The notes below the pieces were generated by a model that did no database searches, was not told where the DNA came from, and was given only the letters and a program-made list of their open reading frames with translations. From Saccharothrix tamanrassetensis (GTDB taxonomy: Bacteria > Actinomycetota > Actinomycetes > Mycobacteriales > Pseudonocardiaceae), in NCBI RefSeq assembly GCF_014203665.1, contig NZ_JACHJN010000008.1, positions 328,083 to 392,082 on the forward strand: 64,000 bases of DNA, read 5' to 3'. The position numbers and the translations under genes were made by a program. This document shows, in pieces, positions 16,532 to 24,701 of this stretch; position 1 is the first letter of the stretch, and each line of letters begins with the position of its first letter.

Positions 16532-18646
16532 TTACCGCCCGAGCACGGTGCAGGTCGCGGTCGCGGTCTTGGTCGGGTCGCTCTCCGACGTGGCCTTGAG
16601 GGTCACCTTGGTCAGCAGCGAACCGCCGTCCCGCTTCACGTGCACCGGGACCTGGACCTGCCGGCCGAACTTCGCCGTGGCCAACGCGTTCGGCACGGAG
16701 ACCGTCCAACCGCGATTCTCGGCGGTGGCCGAGACGCGGTACACGTCGCCGTCGAGGTACGGCGCGACGTCCTCGGGGTGCTGTCCGGCCGGGGTGGCCC
16801 CGCGACCGGTGTTGAACAACGGGAACCGGCAGGTGGCCACGCCGTCCGAGCCGGTCCGGCCGGCGGTCGGCAGGACCCGCACGCCCCGCCGCTGCGGGCC
16901 GCCCGTGCCGTCGAGCGACCGGATGGCGACCGTGTAGGACAGCAGGCCCTGGCGGTCGCGCTTGACGTTCAGCACGTAGAAGTGCAGGCGGTTGGCCTGG
17001 TCGACGTACTCGAACTCGCTGCCCGAGCCGGTGCCGGCGTGGAACAGGGCGTCCGAGAGCTGGCGGTAGTCGCCGACCGTGATGGGCACCTTGGTCCCGT
17101 CCGGCAGGACGTAGTCGGTCATGGCGATGTCCTGCGGGTTCGCGTCGACCACCCACGCGAACGGCGCGCGGTCCTCGTTCTTGGTCTTGGCGAGCAGCAC
17201 GCCCGCGTCCGGCGTGAACGAGTCCGAACCCATCCGGTCCACGACCTCGACCGTGTAGTTCTGGTAGCCGCCGCCGTCGCAGAGCGGGTCGGTCCGGACG
17301 TCGCAGGCGGGGGAGAGGTCGCCGTTGTCGAGCGCGATGTCGACCCCCGACAGCCCGTTCGGCCCGGGTTGCACGGTCCGGGCGGTCACCTGGGCGATCA
17401 CCGTCCCGGAGTCGGCCAGTGCCGCGCGGGACAGCCGCAGCACGTTGCGCTCGTCGACGATGCCGAGCTTGATCTTGTTGCGCAGCACGTGCTGCGCGCC
17501 CATCGACGCGCCCGCGGTCGCCGGGATGACCCAGCGGGAGTGCGGGCCGCCGGGTCCGTTGAAGGAACCGCGGGACAGCATGTCCCAGATACCGGTGTAG
17601 GCGCGGCGCGGCGGGTTGCCGTACGGGTTGTTGTAGTTGTCGCCGATGCCGAGCAGGTGGCTCAGCTCGTGCGCGTACACACCCTGGCCGGAGCTCTCCG
17701 CCTGCGTGGACGAACCGCTGCCGGCGTTGGGCCAGAGGCTGGAGCCCGCCGCCCACGACGTCCAGTCGACGTAGCGGGTGCGCGACCAGTTCGGCAGGGC
17801 GGCGTCGGGCGGGCCGAACTCGTCGGGCACGTCCTCCTTGGTCGGGAACTTCATCGTCCCGAACTCCTGCCAGGTGCCGGACTCGTCCTGGCCCGCGGAC
17901 AGGAAGTAGACGAAGTCGAAGCCCGCCGGCACCGCGGACCCGACGTCGGCGACCCAGGCCGCGCGGCCGTCGGTGCGGATGTCGCGGTTGCACGTGTCAC
18001 CCGCCGGGCAGCCGGTGCCGTCCTGGAACTCCATGGCGTACTCGTGGTCCTTGCCCGGCATGGTGTACGGGCCGAACCCCGTCAGGTCGACGCCGTAACG
18101 CCCGCCGGAGTCCTCCATCCAGTACTCGTGCACGGTGTGACCGCGGTTGAGCCCGTTCGGCTTGTTGAGGAAGTCCTGGTAGAACTGCGCGACCCGATCA
18201 CGCGGGATGTCGTGGGCTTCCGTGCTGGGGTTGCCGAACACCGTCGACTGCGGCGGCTGGGTCACGACGAACGGCTGGTTCGGGTAGTCCAGCAGGACCA
18301 GCGCGCCCTTGAAGGTGCGCACCGAACCCTTGACCGACGGGTCGGCCCAGTTGGTGCCGGGGATCTTCTTGTAGTCCCGCTCCCACGTCATGTGGTCCGG
18401 GTTGACCCAGTCCTGCGGGTCGATGGGCCCCGGGAAGCCGGCTTGCGCGGCCACGCGCGCGGAGTCCCGGGTCTGCTGCCACGGCTGCTGCTGTGGCCAG
18501 TGGTCGTACTGCCAGGGGTGTGGTGGCACGTCGTGGGGAGCGGCGACCGCGCCGGCGTTGCCCGCGATCAGCGCGGCAACCGAGAACAGCGCGGTCAATA
18601 AGAGGACAGGGCGCCTGTGCCCACGACGAACCCGTGTGTGGTGCAT
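16532..18646 (-). CDS. Secreted M6 family metalloprotease (immune inhibitor A-like)
   Basis: A 704-residue protein with a Tat/Sec-like signal peptide (MHHTRVRRGHRRPVLLLTAL, cleavage near AVAA at ~36). The start ATG 18646 has GGAGGTG 4 nt upstream. The zinc motif is H326-E-L-S-H330 with Asp336 in GIGDNY, as in the M6 peptidases, followed by an MLSRGSFNGPGG Met-turn region. The C-terminal ~250 residues are beta-rich with NEW3/Ig-like character. It is secreted and would degrade extracellular protein. Size is close to the usual range for the family. The DUF4360 protein gene lies upstream on the same strand, 281 bp away. Confidence 0.9.
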   Translation of the reverse strand: MHHTRVRRGHRRPVLLLTALFSVAALIAGNAGAVAAPHDVPPHPWQYDHWPQQQPWQQTRDSARVAAQAGFPGPIDPQDWVNPDHMTWERDYKKIPGTNWADPSVKGSVRTFKGALVLLDYPNQPFVVTQPPQSTVFGNPSTEAHDIPRDRVAQFYQDFLNKPNGLNRGHTVHEYWMEDSGGRYGVDLTGFGPYTMPGKDHEYAMEFQDGTGCPAGDTCNRDIRTDGRAAWVADVGSAVPAGFDFVYFLSAGQDESGTWQEFGTMKFPTKEDVPDEFGPPDAALPNWSRTRYVDWTSWAAGSSLWPNAGSGSSTQAESSGQGVYAHELSHLLGIGDNYNNPYGNPPRRAYTGIWDMLSRGSFNGPGGPHSRWVIPATAGASMGAQHVLRNKIKLGIVDERNVLRLSRAALADSGTVIAQVTARTVQPGPNGLSGVDIALDNGDLSPACDVRTDPLCDGGGYQNYTVEVVDRMGSDSFTPDAGVLLAKTKNEDRAPFAWVVDANPQDIAMTDYVLPDGTKVPITVGDYRQLSDALFHAGTGSGSEFEYVDQANRLHFYVLNVKRDRQGLLSYTVAIRSLDGTGGPQRRGVRVLPTAGRTGSDGVATCRFPLFNTGRGATPAGQHPEDVAPYLDGDVYRVSATAENRGWTVSVPNALATAKFGRQVQVPVHVKRDGGSLLTKVTLKATSESDPTKTATATCTVLGR

Positions 18647-18927
18647 GCCACCTCCGTAGAGTTGTCCACACACGCTAACCGCCGTCAATCGCCCGGCACA
18701 GCCTTCGGTCCGGTTGTCAGTTGCTGGTGTTCACCGCCCCTGCCTGCCGGTCGTCACCGACTCGTCGCCGTCGTGAACCGCGTCGGGTCTCCAGGTCCAC
18801 GACGCTCAGGGAAGCTCGGCGCCGTAGTCCTGACCCGTTCGGCGGGCCAGGACTACGACGTGCCGGCGACCGTGGTCGTCGCCGGGTGGCCGGAGGGCCT
18901 GTGTCGCGCTCGGCAGGTGTCTTGGCG

Positions 18928-19548
18928 TCAGCAGGGTTTCGTGGTGAAGTCGTGTCGCGTGCGGACGGCGCCGGAGCTGGATTCCGCCAGGATGAAGCTC
19001 CGCTTGGCGCGGTCCGACGTGCCGAGGTCGACCCGCAGCTCCGCGTTGATGTTGAGGTTGCGGTCGCCGCCGCACGGGGAGTAGACGATGTCGTCCGGGT
19101 TCGGCCAGTAGGTCGATCGCCACTCGTCGGACATCGGGCCGGCGAACGGGAAGTTCAGCGTCGTGTTGTTCGACGAGCCCTGGAAGTAGATGTTGATGCG
19201 GTGCAGGGCGGTCGCGCCCGGCTCCAGGTGGGCGTAGCCGTTGTACGAGGTCCGGGCGAGGCCGTAGGTGTGGTTCGGCGGGAGGCTCACGCGGAGGTTC
19301 AGCTGGCAGTTCTTCCGGGAGTCGGCGGCATCCGCCCCGGCGCCCGCATGGGCGACGAACGCGCGGTAGGAGACGCTGAAGGTCGTGCTGCCGGCCGAGA
19401 CGTCCGCGGTCCCGGCGGGGCAGCCCGATCCGTTGACGCTCACCACTTCGACCCGCGTCGGGGGAGCTGGTTCGTCCGCAACGTCCGTTCCGTCGGCCGG
19501 AACCACCGTGGAGACGGCTAAGAGCATCGCCGCTGCTGTGGTCAGCAT
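18928..19548 (-). CDS. Secreted DUF4360 domain protein
   Basis: A 206-residue protein, start ATG 19548 (MLTTAAAMLLAVSTVVPADG), a signal peptide with GAAAGG about 6 nt upstream. The mature part has the DUF4360 pattern: VNGSGCPAGTADVS near the N-terminus, ADSRKNCQLNLRVSLPPNHT in the middle, and SPCGGDRNLNINAELRVDLG before the end. Conserved Cys residues suggest disulfides. DUF4360 is found in secreted proteins of actinobacteria and fungi; function unknown. It sits between two other exported or membrane proteins, making 16.5-20.4 kb a small secretome block. Confidence 0.85.
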   Translation of the reverse strand: MLTTAAAMLLAVSTVVPADGTDVADEPAPPTRVEVVSVNGSGCPAGTADVSAGSTTFSVSYRAFVAHAGAGADAADSRKNCQLNLRVSLPPNHTYGLARTSYNGYAHLEPGATALHRINIYFQGSSNNTTLNFPFAGPMSDEWRSTYWPNPDDIVYSPCGGDRNLNINAELRVDLGTSDRAKRSFILAESSSGAVRTRHDFTTKPC

Positions 19549-19742
19549 GAGGGGCCTTTCTGAATCCGTGTCCGGTTGCGGCGGCAGCACCAGACGGTAG
19601 CGGGAGCACCTGTGACGAAACTCCACCGGATGGACGATCGCGCACATTGGGTGAGCTCGGCTGTCGCCTGTCCGAATCAGTCACTGATCGGGTGACCAAA
19701 ACATCGGTTGGGTGCGCCGCTGCCGGCCGTGCCCCGGTTCTG

Positions 19743-20393
19743 CTACCCGGTGCGCAGCTTGATTCGTTCGTCGGTGTGTCCGGGGGCGATGGCGTCGCCG
19801 TAGACGCACAGGCCGTTGGGGAACTCCGCCGAGGCGTCGACCACGAACTCGACGGTGTTCTGGCCGGGGCGGAGCAGCGTGGCGTCGAACTGCCAGGTGT
19901 AGTGGGCGCCGCGTCCGTCATCGGGCGTGACGCGGCGGACCGGCAGCGGTGTCCGGTTGACCACCAGGGCGACGTCGGAGTGGCGCGCCTGTGCGTCGGA
20001 GTAGCCCACGGCATCGGCGGACAGCCGTGCGGTCAGTTCGGCACGGGTGCCGCTGAACTCGTCCAGGTCGATGCGGTAGACGAGGCGGCCGGTGGACTGT
20101 CCGTATACGTGGGCGTGGGTCACGCCGTGGCGCGTGTACAGGTCGTTGGCGGCCTCGTAGAGAGGACCGTATGGCTGCCAGGAGGAGGCGGCGACGTCGT
20201 AGGAGGACGGTGGGATCTCGACGTCGAGCAGCTTGTCGGTCGGGGCCGGGCGCTCGGTCGAGTGATCATCCGGCACCGCCGACTCCGCGGGTAGCAGCCA
20301 CACGGCCAATGCCGCGAGCCCCGCCACGGCGGCCAACGCCACCCCGATCATCGCCACCGCGACTAATGGTCTCCTGTGTTGGGGCCGTTCCAC
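19743..20393 (-). CDS. Membrane-anchored hypothetical protein
   Basis: A 216-residue protein starting at GTG 20393 with GAGGAGG 6 nt upstream. A short basic N-terminus is followed by a long hydrophobic segment (~10-35: VAVAMIGVALAAVAGLAALA) and then an extracytoplasmic domain of ~175 residues. That domain looks like a beta-sandwich, with motifs RLVYRIDLDEFSGTRAELTA, YTWQFDATLLRPGQNTVEFV and GLCVYGDAIAPGH. I recognise no family. It shows no Cys pair except a single Cys near the end. It is 194 bp upstream of the DUF4360 gene on the same strand. Confidence 0.65.
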   Translation of the reverse strand: MERPQHRRPLVAVAMIGVALAAVAGLAALAVWLLPAESAVPDDHSTERPAPTDKLLDVEIPPSSYDVAASSWQPYGPLYEAANDLYTRHGVTHAHVYGQSTGRLVYRIDLDEFSGTRAELTARLSADAVGYSDAQARHSDVALVVNRTPLPVRRVTPDDGRGAHYTWQFDATLLRPGQNTVEFVVDASAEFPNGLCVYGDAIAPGHTDERIKLRTG

Positions 20394-20537
20394 GCGCGCC
20401 TCCTCGAAGCCCTGGTTGAGCGCGCCAAGTCAACCGGACACCGCGGCGGCTCGGTTCGACCGGTGCGGTGAACCTGCGACGGCGGGTCGCCTGTCCACCG
20501 CACCGGAGATTCGCGATGACCTCAGGGCCGCTGTGGC

Positions 20538-21734
20538 CTACCGGCTCGCCCGCTCGATGGAACGCCGGACCAGGCTGCGGATCCCCGGCAGCTGGATTGC
20601 CCGCATCATCAGGTCGCGTGCCCGCACGTGTGCCTCGCTGGGCGGGGCGAACTGGCTGATCCCCTTGCGGGCCAATGCTTGCCGCTTGCGGATCTCGGGA
20701 CGAAGGTGAGCCTCCCAGTGGGCCAACGCCGCGGGGACATCGCTACCGTGCTCCGCCAGCGCGGCACCCAGCCGGTCGGCCCCGGCGAGGGCGAGGGCCG
20801 CGCCGTAGCCGGCGAACAGCGTGACGCACCAGGCCGCGTCGCCGAGCAGCACGACCCGCCCTCGGCTCCACCGCTCCATCACGACCTGGCTCACGGAATC
20901 GAAGTAGGCACCGGACGGGTCGGCTCCCAGTTGGCGAAGCGCGTCGGGCACGCCTCCGCCGAGGTCCCCGAACGCCGCGGTGAGGCTCCGCACCGGTCCT
21001 CGCGCCAGCTCGGCCGCCGGATCAGCGTGGCGGTAGGTGAAGAACGCCGAGGACCGCCCTGGTCCCAGGTTGATCACCGCCGCCGTGCGCCGTACGCCGA
21101 TGAACGTGGTCCCGGCCGCCTCCGGCACGTCTTCCGGAACCCGGTCGAGTGGGAACGCCCCCACCAGGTGCTGCAGGTCCACCCGGAAGTCGGTCTCGGG
21201 ACCGAACACGACCCGGCGGACGCCGGAGTGCAGACCGTCGGCGCCGACGAGGAGTTCGGCGCGCTCGGACGTGCCGTCGCTCAGCACGACCCGGACTCCG
21301 GCACGGTCCTGGGTGACGGTCCGCACCGTGGTGCCGAAGCGGATCTCGACGACATCGCGCACCGCCTCGTACAGCGCGGCCTCCAGATCGCCCCTGAACA
21401 GGGTGATCACCCGTGCGCCCAGCGCGGCTTGCGCGAACGCGGCCGGCACCACGAACTTCTGCCGACCGTCGGACTTGACCAGGATCGTCGTGAACGCACC
21501 GAGGCGTCGACGTGCCAGCCCGGGCAGCACACCGAGGCGTTCCGCGGCGTCGTAGCCCTGTCCGGGCAGGTTCACCAGGTAGCCGCCGCTGCGGCGGGCC
21601 GGGGCACGTTCGACCACGAGCACTTCCCACCCCGCCTGGTGCAGTCGCAGCGCGGTGGCCAAACCCGCGATCCCGGCGCCCGAGACGACCACCCGTCCTG
21701 CCCGCGCACCGCTGCCCCCGACACCATCCGTCAC
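20538..21734 (-). CDS. FAD-dependent aromatic-ring-type monooxygenase
   Basis: A 398-residue flavoprotein. I chose GTG 21734 (VTDGVGGSGARAGRVVVSGA) because GGGGAG lies 6 nt upstream. A longer ATG start at 21767 falls inside the operator palindrome. Motifs: GAGIAGLATALRLHQ (FAD ADP-binding), LLVGADGLHSGVR (DG motif) and GRVVLLGDAAWC (GD motif), the PHBH/FAD_binding_3 family. Family members hydroxylate aromatics or inactivate drugs such as tetracycline and rifampicin. It is divergent from a TetR repressor with two operators between, the layout of an inducible detoxification pair. The substrate is unknown. Confidence 0.88.
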   Translation of the reverse strand: MTDGVGGSGARAGRVVVSGAGIAGLATALRLHQAGWEVLVVERAPARRSGGYLVNLPGQGYDAAERLGVLPGLARRRLGAFTTILVKSDGRQKFVVPAAFAQAALGARVITLFRGDLEAALYEAVRDVVEIRFGTTVRTVTQDRAGVRVVLSDGTSERAELLVGADGLHSGVRRVVFGPETDFRVDLQHLVGAFPLDRVPEDVPEAAGTTFIGVRRTAAVINLGPGRSSAFFTYRHADPAAELARGPVRSLTAAFGDLGGGVPDALRQLGADPSGAYFDSVSQVVMERWSRGRVVLLGDAAWCVTLFAGYGAALALAGADRLGAALAEHGSDVPAALAHWEAHLRPEIRKRQALARKGISQFAPPSEAHVRARDLMMRAIQLPGIRSLVRRSIERASR

Positions 21735-21760
21735 TGCCGCTCCCCGGGTCCGAACAAGTA

Positions 21761-21797
21761 TGAGCATGTGCTCAAACCCAGTATGAACACATGCTCA
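21761..21797. promoter_or_regulatory. Two TetR operator palindromes between monooxygenase and repressor
   Basis: TGAGCA-TG-TGCTCA (21761-21774) and TGAACA-CA-TGCTCA (21784-21797) are two near-identical 14-bp palindromes with centres 23 bp apart. They lie between the divergent monooxygenase and TetR genes and cover the likely monooxygenase promoter (CATACT on the minus strand, 21762-21757). Binding by the adjacent TetR is inference. Confidence 0.65.
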
Positions 21798-21836
21798 TTC
21801 CGGGCGCAAGGTCGGCCGGGCACTTAGACTGAGGGG

Positions 21837-22466
21837 GTGCCCAGAGGTGTCGCCATCCCGGAGATCCGGCAGCAGCTGTTCGCCGCCGCCGAACGCGTGA
21901 TCGTCCGCGATGGGCCGGGCAGGCTGAGCGGTCGGGCCGTCACGGGCGAGATCGGCGTCGCGACCGGGCTGCTGTACTCGCACTTCGCCGATTTCGACGC
22001 CTTCCTGGCCGCGTACGCCGTCGACCGCGCCTTCGTGGTGTGCGCCGGAGCCGCGGCTCTGCCGGAGCGGGCCGGCACCGGGAGCGTCGTCGGGAACCTG
22101 TGCGACGCCGTGCTCTCGACCCCGCCGGTGACCGTCCTGGCGTTGGCCAGGCTCCTCGTCTCACGGCCGGAACTGGTGGGGCGTGTCCGCGCCGTGCTCG
22201 GCGAGAAGACGGCCGGTCTCGACGCGATCGAGAACGCGGTCGCCGGCTACCTCGCGGCCGAGCAACGGCTCGGCCGGGTCACCGCGGCCGCCGACCCCGA
22301 GGCGCTGGCCCTCGCGCTCGTCGGCGTGCTCCACCACGTCGTGCTCACCGCCGACACCGGCTCCGACGTCCACGGACGCATCCGGCACACGGTCACCGCG
22401 CTGGTCGAGGACCTCGCCACGGCGGCACCACGCCGGCCCGGGGTCGGCGCGAGGGAAAGCGGGTAG
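21837..22466 (+). CDS. TetR family transcriptional regulator
   Basis: A 209-residue regulator, start GTG 21837 (MPRGVAIPEIRQQLFAAAER). The N-terminal helix-turn-helix is plain (GEIGVATGLLYSHFADFDAF), and the ligand domain (~75-200) is helical and Ala-rich. TAGACT (21825-21830) lies 6 nt before the GTG, so the mRNA may be leaderless, although GAGGGG also abuts the start. It probably represses itself and the divergent FAD monooxygenase through the two TGAGCA palindromes. It ends 75 bp from the convergent ligase gene. Confidence 0.85.
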   Translation: MPRGVAIPEIRQQLFAAAERVIVRDGPGRLSGRAVTGEIGVATGLLYSHFADFDAFLAAYAVDRAFVVCAGAAALPERAGTGSVVGNLCDAVLSTPPVTVLALARLLVSRPELVGRVRAVLGEKTAGLDAIENAVAGYLAAEQRLGRVTAAADPEALALALVGVLHHVVLTADTGSDVHGRIRHTVTALVEDLATAAPRRPGVGARESG

Positions 22467-22541
22467 GAGCGGTACCCGCCCGCGTGGCTCCGAAGCCCGC
22501 TGCCCGACCACTGGAGCGTTGCGCGGACGACCGGGCGGTGG

Positions 22542-24533
22542 CTAGACGATGCCGGCTGCGATCAGCTGCTGCCAGATCTCGCCCTGGTCGACGACCTGGA
22601 CGCCGAGCTTCTCGGCTTTGGCGGTCTTGCTCGCGCCGACGTCGGCACCGGTGATCAGGTAGTCGGTGCTCGCCGAGACCGAGGACGCGGTGGTCGCGCC
22701 GGCCTTCTCGCACAGTCGCTGGAAGGTGGGGCGGGGGACCTTCTCACCGGAGCGCGGGTCGCTGATCGCGCCGGTGATCACCACCGTCTTGTCGGCCAGC
22801 GGGGCGTCGGACGCGACCACGGGCGGCAGGTCCTCCTCGCGCACGTCCAGGGAAACTCCGTGCTGCCGCAGCCGTTCCAGCTCGGGCCGCAGCCGGGCGA
22901 GGTGCTCGGTCAGCGAGGCGGCGACCTTCGGCCCGATGTCCTCCACGGCGACGAGTCGTTCCTCGCCCGCGTCGGCGACCTCCTCCAGCGAGCCGAACCC
23001 CGCGCGGCACAGCCGGGTGGCGGTGCCCTCCGAGGCCATCGGGATCGCCAGCCCGATCAGCGCCCGGCGCAGGCCCACGGCGCGGCTGGTGGCGATGGAC
23101 TCGATCATGCGGGTGGCCGAGGTCTCGCCGATGCGGTCGAACTCCAGCAACCGCTCCTTGGTCAGGGTGTAGAAGTCCGACGGGTGTTCCAGGACGCCCG
23201 CCTCGGCGAGCCGCTCGATCCACACCGGACCGACCGCCTCGATGTCCGCCGCCGCCCGCGACGCCCAGTGGATCAGCCGCCGCACGGTCTGCGCGGGGCA
23301 GGCGACGTTGGTGCAGAACAGTTCGCGGCTGTTGCCCTGTTCGGTCAGCGGGTGCCCGCACGAGGGGCACGCGGTGGGCGGCTCGATCTCCCGCTCCGCG
23401 CCCGTGCGCTTGGACTCGTCCAGCACGCCCGCGACGAACGGGATCACGTCGCCGGCGCGGCGGACCAGCACCGTGTCGCCGATGCGGATGCCCCGCGCGC
23501 GAATGACCTCCTGGTTGGCCAGCGTCGCCCGGGTCACCGTCGTGCCGCCCACGAAGACCGGCTCCAGGTGGGCGACCGGGGCGATCTTGCCGGTCTTGCC
23601 GACGTCCCAGACCACATCGGACAGCACCGTGGTCTTCTCCTCGGCGGCGAACTTGAACGCCAACGCGCCCCGCGGCGAACTCGACCGCGTGCCGGCGGCC
23701 GCGTAGGCGTTGCGGTCGGCCAGCCGCAGCACGGCGCCGTCCAGGTCGTAGTCCAGGTCGTTGCGCTGCCGCTCGATCCCGCCGATCACCGCCTGGGCCG
23801 CCTCGGCGTCGTCGCAGTGCCGCATCTCGGCGACGTCGAACCCGAGCGTGCGCAGGCCGTGCTCCAGGTCGGCCGCCGCGGTGTCCGCGCTGGTGTCCAG
23901 GTCGAAGGCGAAGAACCGCAGGCGGCGCCCGGCGACCGTGGCCGGGTCCTTCGCCCGCAGGGTGCCGGCGGCGGCGTTGCGCGGGTTGATCAGCGGCTTG
24001 TCCGGGTGCGCGGTGTTGTAGGCGGCGAACGTGGAGCGCAGCATCACCGCCTCGCCCCGGACCTCGACCGGGCCCGGCGCGTCGACCCGGTCGGGAATCC
24101 CGTCGGTCAGCGCCCGGACCAGGAAGGTCACGTCGTCCCCGGTCGTGCCGTCACCGCGGGTGACCGCCCGGGCCAGCCGCCCGTCCTCGTAGACCAGGGC
24201 CAGCGACAGGCCGTCCAGCTTCGGCATGACCACCACCGGCTGGCCGGGGAAGCGGTCGAAGAACGCGGCGACCTGCTCGGGCCGGGTCGCCTTCTCCAGC
24301 GACAGCATCGGACGCGAGTGCCGGACCGGGGCGTGCAGCACCGCCGGCGCGCCCACCTGCTCCAGGGGGTTCGGGTCGGGCGCCAGCTCCGGGTGTGCCT
24401 CGATCAGCCCCCGCAGCTCGTCCTCGATCGCGTCGTACTCGGCGTCCGCCACCGACGGCGAACCCCGGTAGTAGGCGTCACGCAGCACCACGACCTGGTC
24501 GGCGAGTTCCTGGATCCGTTCACGAGCGTCCAC
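22542..24533 (-). CDS. ligA: NAD-dependent DNA ligase
   Basis: A 663-residue enzyme from GTG 24533 (VDARERIQELADQVVVLRDA), which aligns with the usual ligase N-terminus; TTG 24563 and GTG 24557 are in-frame alternatives. It seals nicks in duplex DNA using NAD+. Visible parts: the Ia domain (YYRGSPSVADAEYDAIEDEL), the adenylated Lys in VVMPKLDGLSLAL (about residue 105), the OB fold, a four-Cys zinc finger (CPSCGHPL...FCTNVACPAQ), HhH repeats and a C-terminal BRCT domain (ADKTVVITGAISDPRSGEKV). The N-terminal YYRGSPSVAD differs from the common YYVLDAPTISD form, so this may be a second, accessory ligase of the genome. It is not in an operon. Confidence 0.92.
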   Translation of the reverse strand: MDARERIQELADQVVVLRDAYYRGSPSVADAEYDAIEDELRGLIEAHPELAPDPNPLEQVGAPAVLHAPVRHSRPMLSLEKATRPEQVAAFFDRFPGQPVVVMPKLDGLSLALVYEDGRLARAVTRGDGTTGDDVTFLVRALTDGIPDRVDAPGPVEVRGEAVMLRSTFAAYNTAHPDKPLINPRNAAAGTLRAKDPATVAGRRLRFFAFDLDTSADTAAADLEHGLRTLGFDVAEMRHCDDAEAAQAVIGGIERQRNDLDYDLDGAVLRLADRNAYAAAGTRSSSPRGALAFKFAAEEKTTVLSDVVWDVGKTGKIAPVAHLEPVFVGGTTVTRATLANQEVIRARGIRIGDTVLVRRAGDVIPFVAGVLDESKRTGAEREIEPPTACPSCGHPLTEQGNSRELFCTNVACPAQTVRRLIHWASRAAADIEAVGPVWIERLAEAGVLEHPSDFYTLTKERLLEFDRIGETSATRMIESIATSRAVGLRRALIGLAIPMASEGTATRLCRAGFGSLEEVADAGEERLVAVEDIGPKVAASLTEHLARLRPELERLRQHGVSLDVREEDLPPVVASDAPLADKTVVITGAISDPRSGEKVPRPTFQRLCEKAGATTASSVSASTDYLITGADVGASKTAKAEKLGVQVVDQGEIWQQLIAAGIV

Positions 24534-24627
24534 GGCGAACAAGCTACCTGCGCCCACCGACAAACCGCCTCACCAGCGTTCGTCCGGGTGGGTGCGGGGG
24601 TGTGCCGGTGGGGCAGCCCTTCGTCGG

Positions 24628-24657
24628 TTGACACCGTGCCACGCCGGTCACAACACT
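24628..24657 (+). promoter_or_regulatory. Probable promoter of the amino acid permease
   Basis: TTGACA (24628-24633) is a perfect -35 box. AACACT (24652-24657) follows after 18 bp and could be the -10, giving a transcription start near 24664 and a ~38-nt leader with GGAGGG before the GTG at 24702. Confidence 0.45.
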
Positions 24658-24701
24658 CGCTGGAACGCGTTCAGCCCCGGCGAATCGGCTGGAGGGTCAC
24701 C

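Noticed and set aside
15207..17993. Very long leftward frame that joins the FAD oxidoreductase to sequence inside the M6 protease gene
   Set aside because: The part beyond 16376 is an out-of-frame shadow of the protease gene; the real start is the GTG at 16376 with GGAG upstream.
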